A stretch of DNA of 18,685 nt. Source: an uncultured Ruminococcus sp. GTDB taxonomy: Bacteria > Bacillota > Clostridia > Oscillospirales > Ruminococcaceae. The position numbers and the translations under genes were made by a program. Numbering within the stretch: position 1 is the first letter of the stretch; every line of letters starts with the position of its first letter. Of the stretch, positions 7,969-15,957 are shown piece after piece. The notes below the pieces were generated by a model that was given only the letters and a program-made list of their open reading frames with translations, made no database searches and was not told the DNA's origin. The stretch lies in contig CAMCOJ010000005.1 of the NCBI GenBank assembly GCA_945876405.1, positions 1 to 18,685 on the forward strand. The letters are read 5' to 3'.

Positions 7969-8328
7969 ATGGTTAAAAAGGCTGATAAAAAACAGGCTAG
8001 AGAAGCAAGACACCGCAGAGTCCGTGAAAAGATTTCCGGCACACCGGAGCGTCCACGTCTTAATGTTTTTCGCTCCACAAAGCACATCTACGCTCAGGTT
8101 ATTGATGACGTAAATGGTGTTACACTTGCTTCTGCTTCAAGTCTTTCAAAGGACTTTGACGGAAACGGCGGAAATAAGGACGGTGCTCGCAAGGTAGGTC
8201 AGATGATTGCTAAGAGTGCACTTGATAAGGGTATCACTAATGTTGTATTCGACAGAGGCGGTAACGTTTATCATGGTCGTATCAAAGAGCTTGCTGAATC
8301 TGCCCGCGAAAACGGATTACAGTTCTAA
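7969..8328 (+). CDS. rplR: 50S ribosomal protein L18
   Basis: L18 (uL18) binds 5S rRNA and helps place it in the central protuberance with L5. The protein is 119 residues, with a basic N-terminal tail ([20 protein letters not shown]), then [20 protein letters not shown], and the C-terminal [20 protein letters not shown]. The ribosome binding site is AAAGGAGTG. It is followed after 17 bases by rpsE. Confidence 0.97.
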   Translation: MVKKADKKQAREARHRRVREKISGTPERPRLNVFRSTKHIYAQVIDDVNGVTLASASSLSKDFDGNGGNKDGARKVGQMIAKSALDKGITNVVFDRGGNVYHGRIKELAESARENGLQF

Positions 8329-8345
8329 TAAGGAGGTAAAGCGCT

Positions 8346-8846
8346 TTGGCTAAAATAGATGCTTCAAAACTGGAGCTTTCAGAAAAGGTTGTTTCCATTA
8401 ACAGAGTTTCAAAGACTGTTAAGGGCGGTCGTATAATGAAGTTCTCTGCACTTGTAGTTGTAGGTGACGGAAACGGTACAGTAGGTTTTGGTCTTGGTAA
8501 GTCCGGTGAAGTTCCGGATGCTATCCGTAAGGGTATTGAAGATGCCAAGAAAAATCTTGTTAAGATTTCTCTCAGAGGTACAACAATTCCTCATGAAATC
8601 ATCGGTAAGTTCGGCGCAGGCAGAGTTCTTATGAAACCGGCTGCTCCTGGTACTGGTGTTATCGCTGGTGGTCCTGTTCGTGCCGTTGTTGAAATGGCTG
8701 GTATCAAGGATATCAGAACTAAGTCTCTTCGTTCAAACAATCCATGCAATGTAGTAAGAGCTACAATCCAGGGATTAAGTGAATGCATATCAGCTAAGGA
8801 AGTTGCTGAGAAGAGAGGCAAAACAGTAAAAGAGATTTTAGGTTAA
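8346..8846 (+). CDS. rpsE: 30S ribosomal protein S5 (TTG start)
   Basis: S5 (uS5) shapes the 30S decoding and mRNA entry region; changes in its loop cause spectinomycin resistance or error-prone decoding. The protein is 166 residues. The N-terminal double-stranded RNA-binding fold carries [20 protein letters not shown], followed by [20 protein letters not shown], and the C-terminal domain holds [19 protein letters not shown]. The start codon is TTG, with AGGAGG at 8331-8336 nine bases upstream; the encoded [11 protein letters not shown] fits the family and no better ATG exists before the conserved core. Confidence 0.95.
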   Translation: MAKIDASKLELSEKVVSINRVSKTVKGGRIMKFSALVVVGDGNGTVGFGLGKSGEVPDAIRKGIEDAKKNLVKISLRGTTIPHEIIGKFGAGRVLMKPAAPGTGVIAGGPVRAVVEMAGIKDIRTKSLRSNNPCNVVRATIQGLSECISAKEVAEKRGKTVKEILG

Positions 8847-8859
8847 GGAGTGAGTTCAG

Positions 8860-9036
8860 ATGGCAAAAGAGATTAAGCTCGTAAAGAGCCTCATTAGTTG
8901 TAAGAAAAACCAGATTGACACAGCTCATTCACTTGGACTTAAGAAAATCGGCGATGTAACAACTCAGCCGGATAACAGTCAGACAATGGGTAAGATCAAG
9001 ACAATTTCTCACCTCGTTGAGGTTAAGGAAGTATAA
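8860..9036 (+). CDS. rpmD: 50S ribosomal protein L30
   Basis: L30 (uL30) is a small 50S protein present in most Firmicutes. The gene encodes 58 residues starting [20 protein letters not shown]. The family pattern of [12 protein letters not shown] start, then THSLGL-type turn ([11 protein letters not shown]) and the C-terminal [16 protein letters not shown] is clear. GGAG lies before the ATG, overlapping the rpsE stop region, and rplO follows after 20 bases. It lies exactly where rpmD is expected, between rpsE and rplO. Confidence 0.95.
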   Translation: MAKEIKLVKSLISCKKNQIDTAHSLGLKKIGDVTTQPDNSQTMGKIKTISHLVEVKEV

Positions 9037-9056
9037 AGCAAGGAGGTGCACAAGCT

Positions 9057-9494
9057 ATGAAGTTACACGAATTAACTCCTGCACAGCCTGCTAAGGCTTG
9101 CAAGCGTATTGGTAGAGGTAACGGTTCTGGTAATGGTAAGACTGCAGGTAAGGGTCACAAGGGCCAGAAGGCTCGTTCAGGCGGCGGTGTACGTATCGGA
9201 TTTGAAGGCGGACAGATGCCTTTAATGAGACGTATTCCAAAGAGAGGCTTCAACAATATATTTGCAACTAAGTATGCTATCATCAACGTTTCAGATCTCA
9301 ACAGATTCAATGACGGTGACGTAGTAGGTGTTACAGAATTAATCGCAGCTGGTTTAGTAAAGAAAGAGTATGACGGCGTTAAGGTTTTAGGTAACGGCGA
9401 CATCACAGTAAAGGTTACAGTTAAGGCCGCTAAGTTCTCTAAGTCAGCAGTAGAGAAAATTGAGAAAGCCGGTGGGAAGACTGAGGTGATGTAA
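9057..9494 (+). CDS. rplO: 50S ribosomal protein L15
   Basis: L15 (uL15) is a late 50S assembly protein. The protein is 145 residues. The long basic N-terminal extension is typical: [20 protein letters not shown], then [20 protein letters not shown] and RIPKRGFNN. The globular C-terminal domain runs from about residue 75. AAGGAGGTG precedes the ATG. Its final codons carry the ribosome binding site for secY, whose start is one base after the rplO stop. Confidence 0.97.
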   Translation: MKLHELTPAQPAKACKRIGRGNGSGNGKTAGKGHKGQKARSGGGVRIGFEGGQMPLMRRIPKRGFNNIFATKYAIINVSDLNRFNDGDVVGVTELIAAGLVKKEYDGVKVLGNGDITVKVTVKAAKFSKSAVEKIEKAGGKTEVM

Positions 9495-9495
9495 T

Positions 9496-10815
9496 GTGCT
9501 CGAAACAATAAGAAATGCCTGGAAGGTTCAGGAAACCCGAAAGAAGCTTTTATACACATTACTAATCATCTTTATCTTCAGAATCGGTTCGGTACTTGTT
9601 CCGGCTCCGTTCCTTGACACACAGGTACTTGGAGAGTGGATGAGTGCCAACTCAGAAAACAATGCGTTAGGATATTTAAACCTGTTCTCAGGCGGATCAA
9701 TGTCAAAGGCTACAGTGTTCGCACTTTCAATTCAGCCGTTCATTAACGCATCGATTATTGTTCAGTTATTGACTTATGCTCTTCCTCCTCTTGAGAGATT
9801 ATCCAAAGAGGGTGAGGAAGGACGTAAGAAGATAGATAAGATTTCATCAATCGTTTCTCTTGTACTTGCTGTTTTTATGGCATTTGCATACTACCTTACA
9901 ATGAAAAATGCCAAGGCTGTTACTTACAGAACAGGTTTTGAGGGCGTTTTTGCTGCTGTTGTAATCATGGCAGTTTTCATTACCGGTGCCATGGCTGTTG
10001 TATGGCTTGGTAACAGAGTTAATGAAAAAGGTATCGGAAACGGTGTTTCGATTCTTATCTTCACAGGTATCATAGCAAACGGACCATCAGCAATTGTCAG
10101 CATGATTGAAGCTGCTAAGAACAAGCCGAATCCTTATGTATTTGTTGACCTGTTTGTACTGATTCTTGCGGTATTCATTATCGGATTTATCGTATTTATG
10201 AATGAATCTGAAAGAAGAATTCCGATTCAGTACGCAAAGAGAGTAGTTGGAAGAAAGCAGTACGGCGGACAGAGTACACACATTCCGATAAAGGTATGTA
10301 TGAGTGGTGTAATGCCAATTATCTTTGCAAACGCATTTGTATCACTGCCAATGACAATCGCTCTTTTCTTCCCTCCGAATACCAATGGTACATCATGGTG
10401 GGATAAATTCTATGCAGGATTTACACAGATTTTCTCTTACAGAAGTCCTGTATATGCAGTAGTGTTATTTTTCTTAATCATCGGATTCAATTACTTCTAT
10501 GTTTCAATGCAGTACAATCCGGTTGAGATAGCTAATAATCTTCGTCAGAGTAACGGCGGAATTCCTGGTATCAGACCTGGTAAGCCAACTTCAGACTACA
10601 TTCAGAGAGTTTTATCAAAGATTACTCTTGTTGGTGCAGTTTTCCTTGGTATAATCGCTGTAATACCATCAATATTTGGTGCTATTTTCCCGGATCTCGG
10701 AAACCTTGCACTTGGTGGTACATCAATTCTTATCGTAGTAAGCGTTGCGCTTGAAACAGTAAGAACACTCGAATCACAGATTATGATGCGTCATCACAAA
10801 GGATTTCTTGAATAA
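9496..10815 (+). CDS. secY: preprotein translocase subunit SecY (GTG start)
   Basis: SecY forms the protein-conducting channel of the Sec translocon with SecE and SecG in the cytoplasmic membrane. The protein is 439 residues and starts [20 protein letters not shown], like other SecY proteins. About ten membrane segments are seen. The SecY signature lies near residues 70-105, with [20 protein letters not shown] followed by [18 protein letters not shown] conserved cytoplasmic loop, [13 protein letters not shown], lies near residue 237. The start is GTG, because the ATG two bases upstream is in another frame; GAGGTGAT in the rplO end serves as binding site. Confidence 0.97.
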   Translation: MLETIRNAWKVQETRKKLLYTLLIIFIFRIGSVLVPAPFLDTQVLGEWMSANSENNALGYLNLFSGGSMSKATVFALSIQPFINASIIVQLLTYALPPLERLSKEGEEGRKKIDKISSIVSLVLAVFMAFAYYLTMKNAKAVTYRTGFEGVFAAVVIMAVFITGAMAVVWLGNRVNEKGIGNGVSILIFTGIIANGPSAIVSMIEAAKNKPNPYVFVDLFVLILAVFIIGFIVFMNESERRIPIQYAKRVVGRKQYGGQSTHIPIKVCMSGVMPIIFANAFVSLPMTIALFFPPNTNGTSWWDKFYAGFTQIFSYRSPVYAVVLFFLIIGFNYFYVSMQYNPVEIANNLRQSNGGIPGIRPGKPTSDYIQRVLSKITLVGAVFLGIIAVIPSIFGAIFPDLGNLALGGTSILIVVSVALETVRTLESQIMMRHHKGFLE

Positions 10816-10832
10816 TACAGGGGGATAATACT

Positions 10833-11465
10833 ATGAACTTAATATTACTCGGTGCTCCTGGTGCCGGAAAAGGTACACAGGCTGAAGTAATTTCAGAAGC
10901 ACTTAATATACCACAGATTTCTACAGGAAATATGCTTCGTGAAGCTGTAAAGAACGGCACAGAATACGGCCTCAAGGCTAAGGCTGCTATGGACAGCGGT
11001 GCTCTTGTTTCTGACGAAATCGTAATTGGTATTCTCAAGGACAGAATCGCGTGTGACGACTGCAAGGGTGGCTTCATTCTTGATGGTTTTCCAAGAACAG
11101 TTCCACAGGCAGAAGCACTTGATGCAATGGGTGTAACCATTGATAAAGTTGTTGAAATTTTTGTTCCTGATGAAACAATAAAGCAGAGAGTTTCAGGCAG
11201 AAGAGTCTGCAGCGGATGCGGTGCAACATACCACGTTGACTTTAAACCGTCAAAGGTTGAAGGAAAGTGTGACAAGTGCGGTGCAGAGACAATCATTCGT
11301 AAGGATGACCAGCCGGAGACAGTTCTCGAAAGACTCGATGTATATCATAAGCAGACAGCTCCTCTTAAGGATTACTACAGCAAACAGGGTAAACTTGAAA
11401 CAGTAGTAGGACAGGAAGAAGTATCAGAAACTTCAAAACTTACACTTAAGGCGGTTGGAGCTTAA
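10833..11465 (+). CDS. adk: adenylate kinase, zinc-lid type
   Basis: Adenylate kinase interconverts ATP plus AMP and two ADP in the cytoplasm. The protein is 210 residues. The P-loop GAPGAGKGT is at residues 7-15, STGNMLREA (AMP site) at 30-38, and [10 protein letters not shown] at 80-89. The LID domain holds four cysteines, C126, C129, C146 and C149, the zinc-binding pattern common in Gram-positive adenylate kinases. The secY-adk-map order is standard in Firmicutes and links energy balance to translation genes by position. A weak GGGGG binding site precedes the ATG. Confidence 0.97.
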   Translation: MNLILLGAPGAGKGTQAEVISEALNIPQISTGNMLREAVKNGTEYGLKAKAAMDSGALVSDEIVIGILKDRIACDDCKGGFILDGFPRTVPQAEALDAMGVTIDKVVEIFVPDETIKQRVSGRRVCSGCGATYHVDFKPSKVEGKCDKCGAETIIRKDDQPETVLERLDVYHKQTAPLKDYYSKQGKLETVVGQEEVSETSKLTLKAVGA

Positions 11466-11469
11466 TTAT

Positions 11470-12219
11470 ATGATAAGTGTAAAATCCACAGCTGATTTAG
11501 CTAAAATGCGTGCTTCCGGTAAAATTGCCGGCGGTGCGTTGAAGCTGGTTGGCGAAAAAATCAGACCTGGAATGACAACTATGCAGGTAAACAAGCTTGT
11601 ACATGATTATATAGTACAGCGTGGTGCAAGACCGTCATTTCTGAACTATGGCGGGTTTCCTGCCAGTGCATGTATATCTGTCAATAATGAACTTATTCAC
11701 GGAATACCTTCTTCAAAGCGTGTACTTCGTGACGGCGATATTGTCAGCATCGATGTCGGAGCGTTTAAAGATGGATTTCACAGTGACACATGCATGACCT
11801 TTCCGGTAGGTAATATATCGGAAGAGGCAAAAAAACTCCTTGAAGTGACACAGGCAAGTCTTTATGCAGGTATCGAGATTGCAAAAGCTGGTGTCAGACT
11901 TGGAGATATATCTCACACAATTCAGGAGTATTGCGAATCAAGAGGGTTTTCTGTAGTAAGAAGATACTGCGGACATGGGGTTGGAAGACAGCTTCATGAA
12001 GATCCTGAGGTTCCAAACTACGGTGTTCCGGGACACGGTACAAGACTGGTTTCAGGTATGACAATTGCCATCGAGCCTATGATCAATGCAAAAGGTGAGG
12101 GCGTAAAGGTACTTGAAAACGGATGGACTGTTGTTACGACCAGCGGATCTCTTTCAGCTCATTTTGAGCATACGGTAGCAATTACTTCAGAAGGTGCTGT
12201 TATACTGACACTGCCATGA
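11470..12219 (+). CDS. map: type I methionine aminopeptidase
   Basis: This enzyme removes the initiator methionine from nascent proteins and uses a two-metal centre. The protein is 249 residues from ATG 11470, which has GGAG at 11456-11459. An in-frame TTG at 11455 overlaps adk and has no such site. Metal ligands expected for the family are D95 (VSIDVGAF), D106 (HSDTCMTF), H169 (CGHGVGR), E202 (AIEPMI) and E233 (HFEHTV); H77 (IHGIP) is the conserved catalytic-site histidine. There is no N-terminal zinc finger. Its TGA stop overlaps an ATG in the next frame. Confidence 0.96.
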   Translation: MISVKSTADLAKMRASGKIAGGALKLVGEKIRPGMTTMQVNKLVHDYIVQRGARPSFLNYGGFPASACISVNNELIHGIPSSKRVLRDGDIVSIDVGAFKDGFHSDTCMTFPVGNISEEAKKLLEVTQASLYAGIEIAKAGVRLGDISHTIQEYCESRGFSVVRRYCGHGVGRQLHEDPEVPNYGVPGHGTRLVSGMTIAIEPMINAKGEGVKVLENGWTVVTTSGSLSAHFEHTVAITSEGAVILTLP

Positions 12220-12230
12220 TGGAGGATGTT

Positions 12231-12494
12231 GTGAAAATAATTGAAGGTACAGTAGTTAAGGCTAAAGCAGGACGTGATGATGAAAGAAATTTTGTCGTTA
12301 CTGAGGTTTGCGGCGATGGCAGATATGTTCTGATAGCTGACGGTAAGACAAGAAAACTTGATAAACCTAAGAGAAAGAACATTAAACATCTTGCAGTATC
12401 GAACACTGTTATAGATCTTAATGAAATTACTGACAAAAAGCTTAAAATGATACTGAGAAACACAGTTTTTTCAGTGAGTGAAAGTGAGGTTTAG
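12231..12494 (+). CDS. KOW-domain RNA-binding protein (L14e/L6e/L27e-like)
   Basis: This 87-residue protein resembles the small KOW proteins that Firmicutes carry between map and infA and that are often annotated as L14e/L6e/L27e-like. The KOW part is EGTVVKAKAGRDDERNFVVT near the N-terminus; a basic stretch, KTRKLDKPKRKNIKHL, follows. The role is not established; an RNA-binding or ribosome-related function is inferred from the fold and location. I prefer the GTG at 12231 because GGAGG at 12221-12225 lies directly upstream and it gives a family-like start. The ATG codons at 12216 and 12219 have no binding site before them. Confidence 0.85.
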   Translation: MKIIEGTVVKAKAGRDDERNFVVTEVCGDGRYVLIADGKTRKLDKPKRKNIKHLAVSNTVIDLNEITDKKLKMILRNTVFSVSESEV

Positions 12495-12497
12495 AGT

Positions 12498-12716
12498 ATG
12501 GCAAAGGAAGACGCAATTGAAGTTGAGGGTGTAGTAGTTGATGCTTTACCTAATACTTTATTCCGTGTGGAATTGCCTAACGGTCATAAGATTCTGGCCG
12601 GTATTTCAGGCAAATTAAGAATGAATTATATCCGTATAGTACCGGGTGATAAGGTAACCGTTGAGATGTCACCTTATGACCTGACAAGAGGCAGAATTAC
12701 CTGGAGATGTAAATAA
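12498..12716 (+). CDS. infA: translation initiation factor IF-1
   Basis: IF-1 binds the 30S A site during initiation. The protein is 72 residues with the single OB (S1-like) fold: [20 protein letters not shown], then [20 protein letters not shown] and [20 protein letters not shown], ending RCK. Sequence and length match bacterial IF-1 closely. The ATG is 3 bases after the upstream stop TAG, and GTGAGG in that gene's end is the probable binding site. A 43-base gap separates it from rpmJ. Confidence 0.97.
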   Translation: MAKEDAIEVEGVVVDALPNTLFRVELPNGHKILAGISGKLRMNYIRIVPGDKVTVEMSPYDLTRGRITWRCK

Positions 12717-12759
12717 TCCGGTATCCCTTTTTCTAACTATCAAATAGGAGGTATTTTCG

Positions 12760-12873
12760 ATGAAAGTTAGACCTTCAGTAAAGCCTATGTGCGAGAAGTG
12801 TAAGATAATTAAACGCAAAGGCAAAATAATGGTTATTTGCGAAAACCCAAAGCATAAACAGAGACAGGGCTAA
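12760..12873 (+). CDS. rpmJ: 50S ribosomal protein L36, zinc form
   Basis: L36 (bL36) is the smallest 50S protein here, 37 residues, starting [20 protein letters not shown]. The zinc ligands C11, C14, C27 and H32 are all present, which marks the zinc-containing type. TAGGAGGT lies before the ATG. The infA-rpmJ-rpsM order is the usual Firmicute arrangement. Confidence 0.96.
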   Translation: MKVRPSVKPMCEKCKIIKRKGKIMVICENPKHKQRQG

Positions 12874-12880
12874 TATTTAG

Positions 12881-12895
12881 TCCGCTAACGGAGGT
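12881..12895 (+). promoter_or_regulatory. small hairpin overlapping the rpsM ribosome binding site
   Basis: TCCG (12881-12884) and CGGA (12889-12892) form a perfect 4-bp stem around CTAA. The 3' arm includes the first three bases of the Shine-Dalgarno GGAGGT (12890-12895), so the fold would partly hide the binding site. The start ATG is at 12907. The Escherichia coli alpha operon is repressed by S4 acting at the rpsM start, so control here is plausible, but this stem is short. Confidence 0.35.
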
Positions 12896-12906
12896 GCAAT
12901 TAGTTA

Positions 12907-13275
12907 ATGGCAAGAATAGCTGGTATTGACTTACCGAAGAACAAGAGAGTTGAAATCGCTCTTACTTACATTTTCGGTATCGGCAACACAACTGCAAAGA
13001 AGATCTTAGCTGAAACAGGTGTTAATCCTGACACAAGAGTAAAGGATCTCACAGACGAAGATGAAAACAAGCTTCGTGAATACATCGACAAGAACATCAA
13101 TGTTGAAGGTGACCTCAGAAGAGAAATCGCTCTTAACATCAAGAGACTTGTTGAAATCAACTGCTACCGCGGTATTCGTCACCGTAAGGGTCTCCCTGTA
13201 AGAGGTCAGCGTACAAAGACAAACGCAAGAACTCGTAAGGGTCCTGTTAAGACAATCGCTAACAAGAAGAAGTAA
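12907..13275 (+). CDS. rpsM: 30S ribosomal protein S13
   Basis: S13 (uS13) is in the 30S head, contacts L5 and the P-site tRNA, and starts the alpha operon. The protein is 122 residues, with [20 protein letters not shown] at the start, [12 protein letters not shown] in the helix-hairpin-helix region, and the C-terminal basic part [20 protein letters not shown] and RTRKGPVK. The spacing from GGAGGT to the ATG is 11 bases, a little longer than for most neighbours. Confidence 0.97.
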   Translation: MARIAGIDLPKNKRVEIALTYIFGIGNTTAKKILAETGVNPDTRVKDLTDEDENKLREYIDKNINVEGDLRREIALNIKRLVEINCYRGIRHRKGLPVRGQRTKTNARTRKGPVKTIANKKK

Positions 13276-13290
13276 GGAGGGAAATGAACA

Positions 13291-13689
13291 ATGGCACAGC
13301 AGAAGAAAAAAGTTACTGTTAAGAGACGCAGAGAACGCAAGAACATTGAAAATGGCGCTGTTCATATCCAGTCCACTTTCAACAACACAATCGTTACAAT
13401 CACTGACGTTCAGGGTAATGCAATTTCATGGGCAAGCTCAGGCGGTTTAGGCTTCAGAGGCTCTAAGAAGTCAACACCATTCGCTGCTCAGAACGCTGCA
13501 GAAGTAGCTGCTAAGGCTGCTATGGAACACGGTCTCAAGTCAGTTGAAGTTTACGTAAAGGGACCTGGTTCAGGTCGTGAAGCTGCTATCAGAGCTCTTC
13601 AGACTGTAGGTCTTGAAGTAAAGATGATCAAGGATGTTACACCAATTCCACATAACGGATGCCGTCCTCCAAAGAGAAGACGTGTATAG
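13291..13689 (+). CDS. rpsK: 30S ribosomal protein S11
   Basis: S11 (uS11) forms the 30S platform near the mRNA exit and the E site. The protein is 132 residues with a basic N-terminal tail and the conserved segments [37 protein letters not shown] and [19 protein letters not shown], ending [13 protein letters not shown]. The AAGGAGG before the ATG overlaps the rpsM stop region. It ends in TAG, followed by an 88-base gap before rpsD. Confidence 0.97.
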   Translation: MAQQKKKVTVKRRRERKNIENGAVHIQSTFNNTIVTITDVQGNAISWASSGGLGFRGSKKSTPFAAQNAAEVAAKAAMEHGLKSVEVYVKGPGSGREAAIRALQTVGLEVKMIKDVTPIPHNGCRPPKRRRV

Positions 13690-13725
13690 TAACAAGTATA
13701 ATAACTGAGCTATAGTTTGCTTGGC

Positions 13726-13757
13726 GTCGAATACAATATTCAAATTCGATATTTTTT
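13726..13757 (+). terminator. weak AT-rich hairpin with T tract before rpsD
   Basis: TCGAAT (13727-13732) pairs with ATTCGA (13744-13749), with one flanking G-T pair, around an 11-base loop, followed by TATTTTTT (13750-13757). The form is that of a weak intrinsic terminator or attenuator. Because the stem is short and AT-rich, much transcription would be expected to read through into rpsD and rpoA. Confidence 0.35.
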
Positions 13758-13777
13758 AAAAAACGGAGGTAATAGCA

Positions 13778-14374
13778 ATGGCTATTAATAAAGAACCACT
13801 TCTTAAGAAATGTAAGTATTTAGGTATCAGCCCACTGGTTATGGGTGTTTCAAAGGACACAAAGCGTAAGGCTGATCAGGGTAACAGAAAGAAGCTTTCC
13901 GAATACGGAATGCAGCTTAAGGAAAAGCAGAAGCTGAAGTTTATCTACGGTGTACTCGAAAAGCAGTTCTACCACTACTTCGAAATCGCTGAAAAGCAGC
14001 AGGGTCAGGCTGGTACAAACCTTATCACAATTCTTGAATCAAGACTTGATAACGTTGTATTCAGAATGGGTCTTGCTACAACAAGACGTGAATCAAGACA
14101 GCTTGTTACTCACGGTCACTTCAGCGTAAACGGTAAGAAGATTGACATTCCTTCATATAGAATTAAGCCGGGTGATGTTATCTCACTCAGAGAAAACAGC
14201 AGAAAGAGCACAAAGTTCAAGGAAATCGTTGAACTTACAAACGGCAGAGTAGTTCCTCTCTGGCTTGAAGCTAACAAAGAGGATTTCTCAGCTAAGGTTG
14301 TTCGTATGCCTGTTAAGGAAGACCTTGACTATGAAGTAGAAGAGCATTTGATTGTCGAACTTTATTCTAAGTAA
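13778..14374 (+). CDS. rpsD: 30S ribosomal protein S4, zinc-free form
   Basis: S4 (uS4) starts 30S body assembly; in several bacteria it also represses the operon that contains it. The protein is 198 residues. The N-terminal domain has only one cysteine (C12) in KKCKYLGISPLVMG, so it is the form without the zinc-binding cysteines. The S4 RNA-binding domain is at about residues 88-138, with ESRLDNVVFRMGLATTRRES and then HGHFSVNGKKIDIPSYRIKP. The C-terminus is DLDYEVEEHLIVELYSK. In Bacillus subtilis rpsD is elsewhere; here it is in the alpha operon. Confidence 0.97.
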   Translation: MAINKEPLLKKCKYLGISPLVMGVSKDTKRKADQGNRKKLSEYGMQLKEKQKLKFIYGVLEKQFYHYFEIAEKQQGQAGTNLITILESRLDNVVFRMGLATTRRESRQLVTHGHFSVNGKKIDIPSYRIKPGDVISLRENSRKSTKFKEIVELTNGRVVPLWLEANKEDFSAKVVRMPVKEDLDYEVEEHLIVELYSK

Positions 14375-14451
14375 TCTCCTGAGGTTTCTTAAAATAATGA
14401 CGGTCAAACGACTAATTACTATTAATGTGATTGCGAAATAGGAGGGTTTTT

Positions 14452-15405
14452 ATGCTTGAAAGAATAGAAAAACCGGAAATTGAAACAGTTGATCTCAAAA
14501 GTGACGGCAAGTACGGCAAGTTTGTACTGTCTCCGCTCGAACGCGGCTATGGCATTACACTTGGTAACAGTTTAAGACGAGTATTACTCTCCTCACTTCC
14601 TGGTGTTGCTGTAACATCAGTAAAGATTGACGGTGTTCATCATGAACTCTCAACAATTCCGGGTGTTAAAGAAGATGTTACTGAGATAATCCTTAGCATA
14701 AAAGGATTAACAGCCAAGCTGCACAGCGATGGTCCGAAGACAGTTTTTATCGAAGCTGAAGGTGAATGTGAAGTAACTGCCGGTGATATAAAGACTGATT
14801 CTGAAGTTGATATACTTGATCCGGGTATGCATATTGCAACACTTGGTAAGGACGCAAAGCTGTATATGGAAATTACTCTTGACAGAGGCAGAGGCTATGT
14901 ATCAGCTGAACGTAATAAGCAGATTATAAATATGCCTATTGATGTAATTGCTGTTGATAGTATATATACTCCTGTTTTAAAGGTTAATTATCACGTAGAA
15001 GACACTCGACTCGGTCAGGTTACTGATTTTGACAAACTTACACTTGAAGTTTGGACAGATGGTACAATTTCCGCCAAGGAGGCTATATCTCAGGCAGCCA
15101 ATCTCCTCAACGAGCATCTAAAGCTGTTCATCGACCTTTCAGAGGATGCATGTATAGCTGAAGTATTAGTCGAAAAAGACGATAAGGGTAAAGAAAAAAT
15201 CCTTGAGATGACCATTGAGGAACTTGACTTATCGGTACGTTCGTTTAATTGTTTAAAGCGTGCGGGTATTAATACCGTTGACGACCTCATCAACAAGTCC
15301 GAAGAGGAAATGATGAAGGTACGTAATCTCGGTAAAAAATCTTTTGACGAAGTTAAGGAAAAATTACAGTCACTTGGATTTGACCTCTCTTCCGAAGAAG
15401 AATAA
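14452..15405 (+). CDS. rpoA: DNA-directed RNA polymerase alpha subunit
   Basis: The alpha dimer is the scaffold for RNA polymerase assembly, and its C-terminal domain binds UP elements and activators. The protein is 317 residues. The N-terminal domain has [20 protein letters not shown], the [14 protein letters not shown] motif, and [14 protein letters not shown] linker at about 235-255 leads to the C-terminal domain with [18 protein letters not shown], the helix that contacts DNA. ATG 14452 follows AGGAGG at 14440-14445; an earlier in-frame start at 14431 lies upstream of the binding site. The bases 15168-15222 reappear at the contig end. Confidence 0.97.
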   Translation: MLERIEKPEIETVDLKSDGKYGKFVLSPLERGYGITLGNSLRRVLLSSLPGVAVTSVKIDGVHHELSTIPGVKEDVTEIILSIKGLTAKLHSDGPKTVFIEAEGECEVTAGDIKTDSEVDILDPGMHIATLGKDAKLYMEITLDRGRGYVSAERNKQIINMPIDVIAVDSIYTPVLKVNYHVEDTRLGQVTDFDKLTLEVWTDGTISAKEAISQAANLLNEHLKLFIDLSEDACIAEVLVEKDDKGKEKILEMTIEELDLSVRSFNCLKRAGINTVDDLINKSEEEMMKVRNLGKKSFDEVKEKLQSLGFDLSSEEE

Positions 15406-15423
15406 TCGTAAAACATTTTCATT

Positions 15424-15440
15424 GCTGGCATTCTGTCAGC
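15424..15440 (+). other. intergenic hairpin between rpoA and rplQ
   Basis: GCTGGCA (15424-15430) and TGTCAGC (15434-15440) can form a 7-bp stem (one G-T pair) around a 3-base loop, TTC. No T tract follows. It may be an RNA processing or stability element; no function is shown. Confidence 0.45.
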
Positions 15441-15467
15441 GTCACTATAGAAAAGGAGTGAATTTCA

Positions 15468-15809
15468 ATGCCAGGTACAAGAAAGCTGGGTAGAACATCT
15501 GATCATAGAAAAGCTATGCTCAGAGCTATGGTTACTTATCTGCTTGAAAACGGCCAGATCGAAACAACAGTTACAAGAGCAAAGGAAGTTCGTGCTGTTG
15601 CTGAAAAGATGATAACACTTGGTAAGAAGAATGACCTGCACTCAAAGCGTCAGGTTCTCGCTTACGTTACAAAGGAAAGCGTTGTTAAGGATTTATTCGA
15701 CAACATCGCTCCAAAGTATGCAGAAAGAAACGGTGGTTACACACAGATCATCAAGATCGGACCACGTCGTGGCGATGCTGCAGAAATGGCTATCATCAAG
15801 CTTGTTTAA
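15468..15809 (+). CDS. rplQ: 50S ribosomal protein L17
   Basis: L17 (bL17) sits near the tunnel exit of the 50S subunit. The protein is 113 residues, starting [20 protein letters not shown], with [15 protein letters not shown] and the C-terminal [20 protein letters not shown], all typical. It ends the alpha operon. The strong terminator 34 bases after its stop marks the end of the ribosomal protein transcription unit. In many Firmicutes the ECF transporter genes and truA follow rplQ; they do not here. Confidence 0.97.
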   Translation: MPGTRKLGRTSDHRKAMLRAMVTYLLENGQIETTVTRAKEVRAVAEKMITLGKKNDLHSKRQVLAYVTKESVVKDLFDNIAPKYAERNGGYTQIIKIGPRRGDAAEMAIIKLV

Positions 15810-15842
15810 TTTATTGAATAATTAAATAACTTATATAAAAGG

Positions 15843-15874
15843 ATCCCGGACATATTCTGTTCGGGATTTTTTTT
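15843..15874 (+). terminator. intrinsic terminator of the alpha operon
   Basis: ATCCCGGACA (15843-15852) pairs with TGTTCGGGAT (15858-15867) over 10 bp, with one G-T pair, around the loop TATTC. A tract of eight T bases ends at 15874. This is the strongest terminator in the window. Confidence 0.93.
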
Positions 15875-15897
15875 GAAAAAGATAAAAAGAATATATT

Positions 15898-15932
15898 AAG
15901 GATATAAAAAGGATACATTCTGCTGTTATAAT
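15898..15932 (+). promoter_or_regulatory. extended -10 promoter with AAGGATA direct repeats
   Basis: TGTTATAAT at 15924-15932 is a perfect extended -10 (TGnTATAAT). At the -35 distance the sequence is A-rich and does not resemble TTGACA. Two direct repeats, AAGGATA at 15898-15904 and 15909-15915, are 11 bp apart and cover the missing -35. OmpR-family regulators bind direct repeats of about this period, so the downstream regulator might activate its own promoter; that is inference. Confidence 0.6.
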
Positions 15933-15957
15933 ATATTTACAGAAGGGAGGAAGGAAA

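Noticed and set aside
10781..11296. Long open frame on the minus strand across adk (171 codons)
   Set aside because: It lies opposite a clear adenylate kinase gene, has no recognisable domain and no binding site; similar antisense frames opposite the kinase gene (17455-17985) and rpsH/rplF (7125-7580) are rejected for the same reasons.
11455..11469. TTG start for map inside adk
   Set aside because: No binding site precedes it; ATG 11470 has GGAG at 11456-11459 and matches the family start.
13778..14374. Zinc-binding S4
   Set aside because: Only one cysteine (C12) is present in the N-terminal domain, so the four-cysteine site is absent.
14375..14451. Promoter or terminator in the 77-base rpsD-rpoA gap
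   Set aside because: It is AT-rich with only 3-bp stems and no paired -35/-10 elements; I see nothing there beyond the rpoA binding site.
15168..15222. Real genomic duplication of an rpoA fragment
   Set aside because: The copy is exact, ends precisely at the contig end, is 55 bases long like a common assembly k-mer, and disrupts a conserved membrane protein.
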